Part shown: positions 31,990 through 35,036 of the stretch, one piece after another
Layout of the letters: every line of letters begins with the position of its first letter
Numbering within the stretch: the first letter of the stretch is position 1
NCBI GenBank assembly: GCA_934699305.1
Contig: CAKUWM010000005.1
Location: 1-35,036, forward strand
Direction of reading: 5' to 3'
DNA: 35,036 bases
Source: an uncultured Saprospiraceae bacterium
GTDB lineage: Bacteria; Bacteroidota; Bacteroidia; Chitinophagales; Saprospiraceae
The notes under the pieces: generated by a model
What the model saw: the letters and a program-made list of their open reading frames with translations, nothing else
What the model was told of the DNA's origin: nothing
The model's database searches: none
Made by a program: the position numbers and the translations under genes

Positions 31990-33291
31990 GTGAGAAATTA
32001 CACTCTCTTTGCTCTATTTATATTGTTTGCCCTTGTCGCTTGTAACAAACCCAGCGATTTCGGGAAAGACATCATCTCAGGATCCAATATTCCGTATGAA
32101 CAATTGGATACCTTTACTCTTCAAGCCTCTTCAGAAATCGACGACAGCGTAAGGACTTACGTGCCGGGATCGGTCGCCCTTTCCATGTCCAATAGTATCG
32201 TGGGCAATGTCGATGACCCTGCATTCGGAAATATCCAGGCTGAGGCATACGCAAGCTTCGCCATCGAAAGGATCCTCAATGACAGCCTGAACTTCATCCA
32301 GCTTGATTCTGCTGTGTGGGAAGTATTCTACGACGCAGATAGTACCGGTCAATATGGGGATATAACACAACCTATGAACTTAGAAGTGTATAGAATTATT
32401 GATTCTGTCAAGGTTCAGGATACTTTATATTCTACACATTCTTATGCGACAGACCCTTCAGCAGTCTCCGGTAAATACAACTTCTTCCCACGCCCTTTCC
32501 CTTCCGACTCAAGCCACTTGCGCTTTAAGATGAACGACAACTTCTTGACATTCCTCAAAGGGCTACCCGACACAACCTTTGGCAGCTCCCTCAATGTTAG
32601 AAATAACTTCCCCGGCTTTGCCATAAAGGCAGTCGGAAAAACCGGAGCTTTAATACGCTTTAATTTTATTAATGCTCAAAACAACTTGAAGATTTACTAT
32701 AAAAAACCCAATGGTACACGCGATTCCATAAAGTTAATCACCAACATCAATTGCGTTAGACATACCATGTACAAGCACGATTATTCCGGTAGTCGCTATC
32801 TCAACAGTAAAGTAAATCCTTCTTCCGATAGCTTGTTATTCATTCAATCTATGGCAGGCCCAAGAATTAAACTCACCCTGCCTGACCTTTCTTACTTGAA
32901 ATCAGATGGCCTGAACTTCGCCGAATTGGAAATAACAGTGGCAGACGATAATGGCAAAGCCTTCCCCAAGCCCCAACAGCTTTGGTTGTACAAAAAGGAT
33001 AGTAAGGGTGACATTGTATCGGTCGCAGACGGCACAATCGCCATCAACAGTGGCTATAGAGCATCTTTTGGCGGAAACTTAGAAGAATTTTCTATCAATC
33101 AAAAGACTATTTATAAATACAGATTCCGCTTCCCTAAGCACATGATCGATTATATCAAAGGCAAAGAAGGAAACGAATTATATATCAGCGTCCTCGGTGC
33201 ATCATCGACACCAGCACGGGTTTTAATAAATGGGGGAAAAACCAAAGTAAATCCCGTAAAATTGAAACTTATTGTCTCTAAAATTATTTAA
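31990..33291 (+). CDS. DUF4270 family lipoprotein
   Basis: This 433-aa protein starts with a lipoprotein signal peptide ending in the lipobox LVAC (Cys18), followed by NKPSDFGKDI. The body is beta-rich with family features such as SVALSMSNSIVGNVDDPAFGNIQAEAYASF near the start. DUF4270 proteins are Bacteroidota cell-envelope lipoproteins of unknown function. The start is GTG at 31990: an in-frame stop lies just upstream and no ATG is available before the lipobox. It lies 27 bp after the glycogen-synthase-like gene and 26 bp before glmS, so it is probably cotranscribed; a link to cell-wall sugar supply is only suggested by position. Confidence 0.88.
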   Translation: MRNYTLFALFILFALVACNKPSDFGKDIISGSNIPYEQLDTFTLQASSEIDDSVRTYVPGSVALSMSNSIVGNVDDPAFGNIQAEAYASFAIERILNDSLNFIQLDSAVWEVFYDADSTGQYGDITQPMNLEVYRIIDSVKVQDTLYSTHSYATDPSAVSGKYNFFPRPFPSDSSHLRFKMNDNFLTFLKGLPDTTFGSSLNVRNNFPGFAIKAVGKTGALIRFNFINAQNNLKIYYKKPNGTRDSIKLITNINCVRHTMYKHDYSGSRYLNSKVNPSSDSLLFIQSMAGPRIKLTLPDLSYLKSDGLNFAELEITVADDNGKAFPKPQQLWLYKKDSKGDIVSVADGTIAINSGYRASFGGNLEEFSINQKTIYKYRFRFPKHMIDYIKGKEGNELYISVLGASSTPARVLINGGKTKVNPVKLKLIVSKII

Positions 33292-33317
33292 TTGAATTAT
33301 CTATAAATTATCCGAAT

Positions 33318-35036
33318 ATGTGTGGAATAGTTGGCTACATAGGACATCAGGAAGCATATCCCATCCTAATTAATGGTCTCAAAAGATTAGAATACCGTGG
33401 CTATGACAGTACCGGTATAGCATTACTCAATGGTGACCTCAATATATACAAAAAGAAAGGGAAGGTGTCCAATCTGGAAGACTATTCCATGACCAAAAAT
33501 ACGAAGGGATTTGTAGGAATCGGCCATACCCGCTGGGCAACCCACGGTAAGCCGGACGATATCAACGCTCACCCACACCTTTCCGGCAATGGTCGCCTCG
33601 CACTCATACACAACGGCATCATAGAAAATTATTCCACCCTCAAAGAAGCTCTTGCTAAGCTGGGTCATACATTTGTCAGCGAGACTGATACTGAGGTATT
33701 GGTACATCTAATCGAAGAAATACAGACCACTCAAAACATTGAATTGGAAGAAGCTGTACGCATTGCTTTGTCCAAAGTAATCGGTGCTTATGCTATTGTC
33801 GTCATTGATCGCAATAATCCCAATATTCTCGTTGCCGCTCGTAAAGGTAGCCCCCTGGTAGTCGGGTTGGGAGAAAATGAATTTTTCATCGGCTCTGATG
33901 CCACACCGATTATTGATTACACCAAAAAAGTAATTTATCTTCAGGATGAAGAGATAGCCATCATAAAAGACGGCCATCTCCAAATCAAGGATATCAAAAA
34001 TGAAATCAAAAATCCCAAGATAGAATTGCTCGACATGGAAATAGAAGCCCTCGAAAAGGCAGGATACGACTATTTCATGCTGAAAGAAATACACCAGCAA
34101 CCCGACACAATCTTAGATTGTATGAGAGGTAGAATCAATGTTGAAGACGGCTGGGTTCACCTTAGAGGGGTAGAAGAATATGAGTCTCGCTTTAAAAATG
34201 TCAAAAAACTGACCATCGTAAGCTGCGGGACGAGCTGGCATGCCGGCCTCATCGGAGAATACCTTATCGAAGACCTTGTCCGCCTCCCCGTTGAAGTAGA
34301 ATATGCCTCCGAATTTAGATACCGTAACCCAATCGTAGGCCCGGAAGATGTTGTTATCGCACTATCTCAATCCGGTGAAACCGCCGACACTCTGGCAGCA
34401 TTAGAACTATCAAAAGATAAATGGGCTGTAACATACGGTATCGTCAATGCTGTCGGCTCTTCTATCGCAAGAACAACGCATGCAGGCTCTTATATCCATG
34501 CAGGCCCCGAAATAGGTGTGGCTTCGACCAAGGCCTTTACCGGTCAGGTTACCCTCCTTACTATCATGGCTCTTAAACTGGCCATCATGCGAGGCACTAT
34601 TACCAAATCCAGATTCCAGGAAATTATCATCGAACTCGAAAAAATTCCGAGTAAAATCAATCAAGTACTGGAAAAAGATGAACAAATCAAATACATCGCT
34701 TCCGAAATAAAAGATAGCACCAACGCCATCTATCTCGGTCGTGGAGTCAACTTCCCCGTCGCCCTCGAAGGCGCACTGAAACTTAAAGAAATATCCTATA
34801 TTCACGCCGAAGGATATCCTGCCGCCGAAATGAAGCACGGTCCCATCGCCCTCATCGACGAAAAAATGCCCGTCATCGTCATTGCAACCAATAAAAATGC
34901 TTACGACAAAATCGTAAGTAACGTACAAGAAGTCAAGGCAAGAAAAGGAATTGTCATCGCTATCGTCAATGAAGGAGATGTGGAAATAGCCAAATTGGCT
35001 GACTATTATATCGAAATTCCGGAAACAGATGATCTG
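33318..35036 (+). CDS. glmS: Glutamine-fructose-6-phosphate aminotransferase (3' end beyond window)
   Basis: The frame opens with ATG at 33318 and runs to the window edge without a stop (573 codons; the full enzyme is about 610). After Met removal, Cys2 is the glutaminase nucleophile (MCGIVGYIG), followed by RLEYRGYDSTGIA, HTRWATHG and HNGIIENY. Two SIS sugar-isomerase domains follow, with SCGTSWHAG, SQSGETADT, STKAFTGQ, then LGRGVNFPVALEGALKLKEISYIHAEGYPAAEMKHGP. It makes glucosamine-6-phosphate for peptidoglycan and LPS. In Gram-positive bacteria glmS is controlled by a leader ribozyme; here the 26-bp upstream gap leaves no room for one. Only about 40 C-terminal residues are missing. Confidence 0.97.
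   Translation, partial: MCGIVGYIGHQEAYPILINGLKRLEYRGYDSTGIALLNGDLNIYKKKGKVSNLEDYSMTKNTKGFVGIGHTRWATHGKPDDINAHPHLSGNGRLALIHNGIIENYSTLKEALAKLGHTFVSETDTEVLVHLIEEIQTTQNIELEEAVRIALSKVIGAYAIVVIDRNNPNILVAARKGSPLVVGLGENEFFIGSDATPIIDYTKKVIYLQDEEIAIIKDGHLQIKDIKNEIKNPKIELLDMEIEALEKAGYDYFMLKEIHQQPDTILDCMRGRINVEDGWVHLRGVEEYESRFKNVKKLTIVSCGTSWHAGLIGEYLIEDLVRLPVEVEYASEFRYRNPIVGPEDVVIALSQSGETADTLAALELSKDKWAVTYGIVNAVGSSIARTTHAGSYIHAGPEIGVASTKAFTGQVTLLTIMALKLAIMRGTITKSRFQEIIIELEKIPSKINQVLEKDEQIKYIASEIKDSTNAIYLGRGVNFPVALEGALKLKEISYIHAEGYPAAEMKHGPIALIDEKMPVIVIATNKNAYDKIVSNVQEVKARKGIVIAIVNEGDVEIAKLADYYIEIPETDDL

Noticed and set aside
33292..33317. glmS ribozyme/riboswitch
   Set aside because: Only 26 bp separate the DUF4270 stop from the glmS start, far too short for the ribozyme.
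33423..34928. Long minus-strand frames opposite glmS
   Set aside because: They are antisense to an unambiguous glmS reading frame and show low-complexity Phe/Asp-rich composition, as expected for shadow frames.

Overview
The window looks like a chromosomal segment of a Bacteroidota bacterium, probably from the Saprospiria/Chitinophagia/Sphingobacteriia side. Supporting signs are AT-rich sequence, weak Shine-Dalgarno sites, promoter matches to the Bacteroidota TTG-N20-TAnnTTTG type, and lineage-typical families (DUF4270 lipoprotein, DUF4294, BshB1 of bacillithiol synthesis, an extended-N-terminus AtpB, and the short glycogen-synthase-like / DUF4270 / glmS set). No rRNA, tRNA or CRISPR array was seen.

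Layout. 1-211: C-terminal end of a probable FkbM-type methyltransferase. 8073 down to 283 (minus strand): a compact seven-gene operon for an unidentified lipid-like or acyl metabolite. In transcription order it holds a fatty acid hydroxylase/sterol desaturase, an acyltransferase-3 membrane protein, an extended SDR reductase, an MBL-fold hydrolase, a PaaK/F390-synthetase-like adenylating enzyme, a KAS III/OleA-type condensing enzyme and a GH3-type adenylating enzyme. Most junctions overlap or abut. This is the best candidate in the window for an undescribed pathway. 8595-10643: a Zn/Cd-type P1B ATPase. 10681-13188: penicillin-binding protein 1A. 13527-17188: small housekeeping or unknown genes (DUF4294, OsmC-like, transglutaminase-like, DUF2269, TPMT-like methyltransferase). 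17193-18683: a secreted TPR protein. 21556 down to 18769: a four-gene operon (NTF2-like, bshB1, nif3-like, zinc-ribbon coiled-coil protein) closed by a strong terminator. 21694-23253: comM.

23281-24202: a REP-associated (RAYT/IS200-like) Y1 transposase locus. It has five tandem copies of an 18-bp half-palindrome, two perfect 32-bp palindromes that share arms but have different self-complementary cores, and a duplicated, truncated 5' piece of the transposase. A GNAT acetyltransferase follows.

30489 down to 25188: the ATP synthase operon atpB-E-F-H-A-G, without atpD/atpC, with a well-formed promoter upstream of atpB and a terminator after atpG. Terminator-like hairpins with U-tracts also lie inside the operon, after atpE and after atpA. 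31150-end: an operon of a degenerate glycogen-synthase-like N-domain protein, a DUF4270 lipoprotein and glmS, which runs off the right edge. All assignments come from reading translated sequence and motifs; no database search was run.
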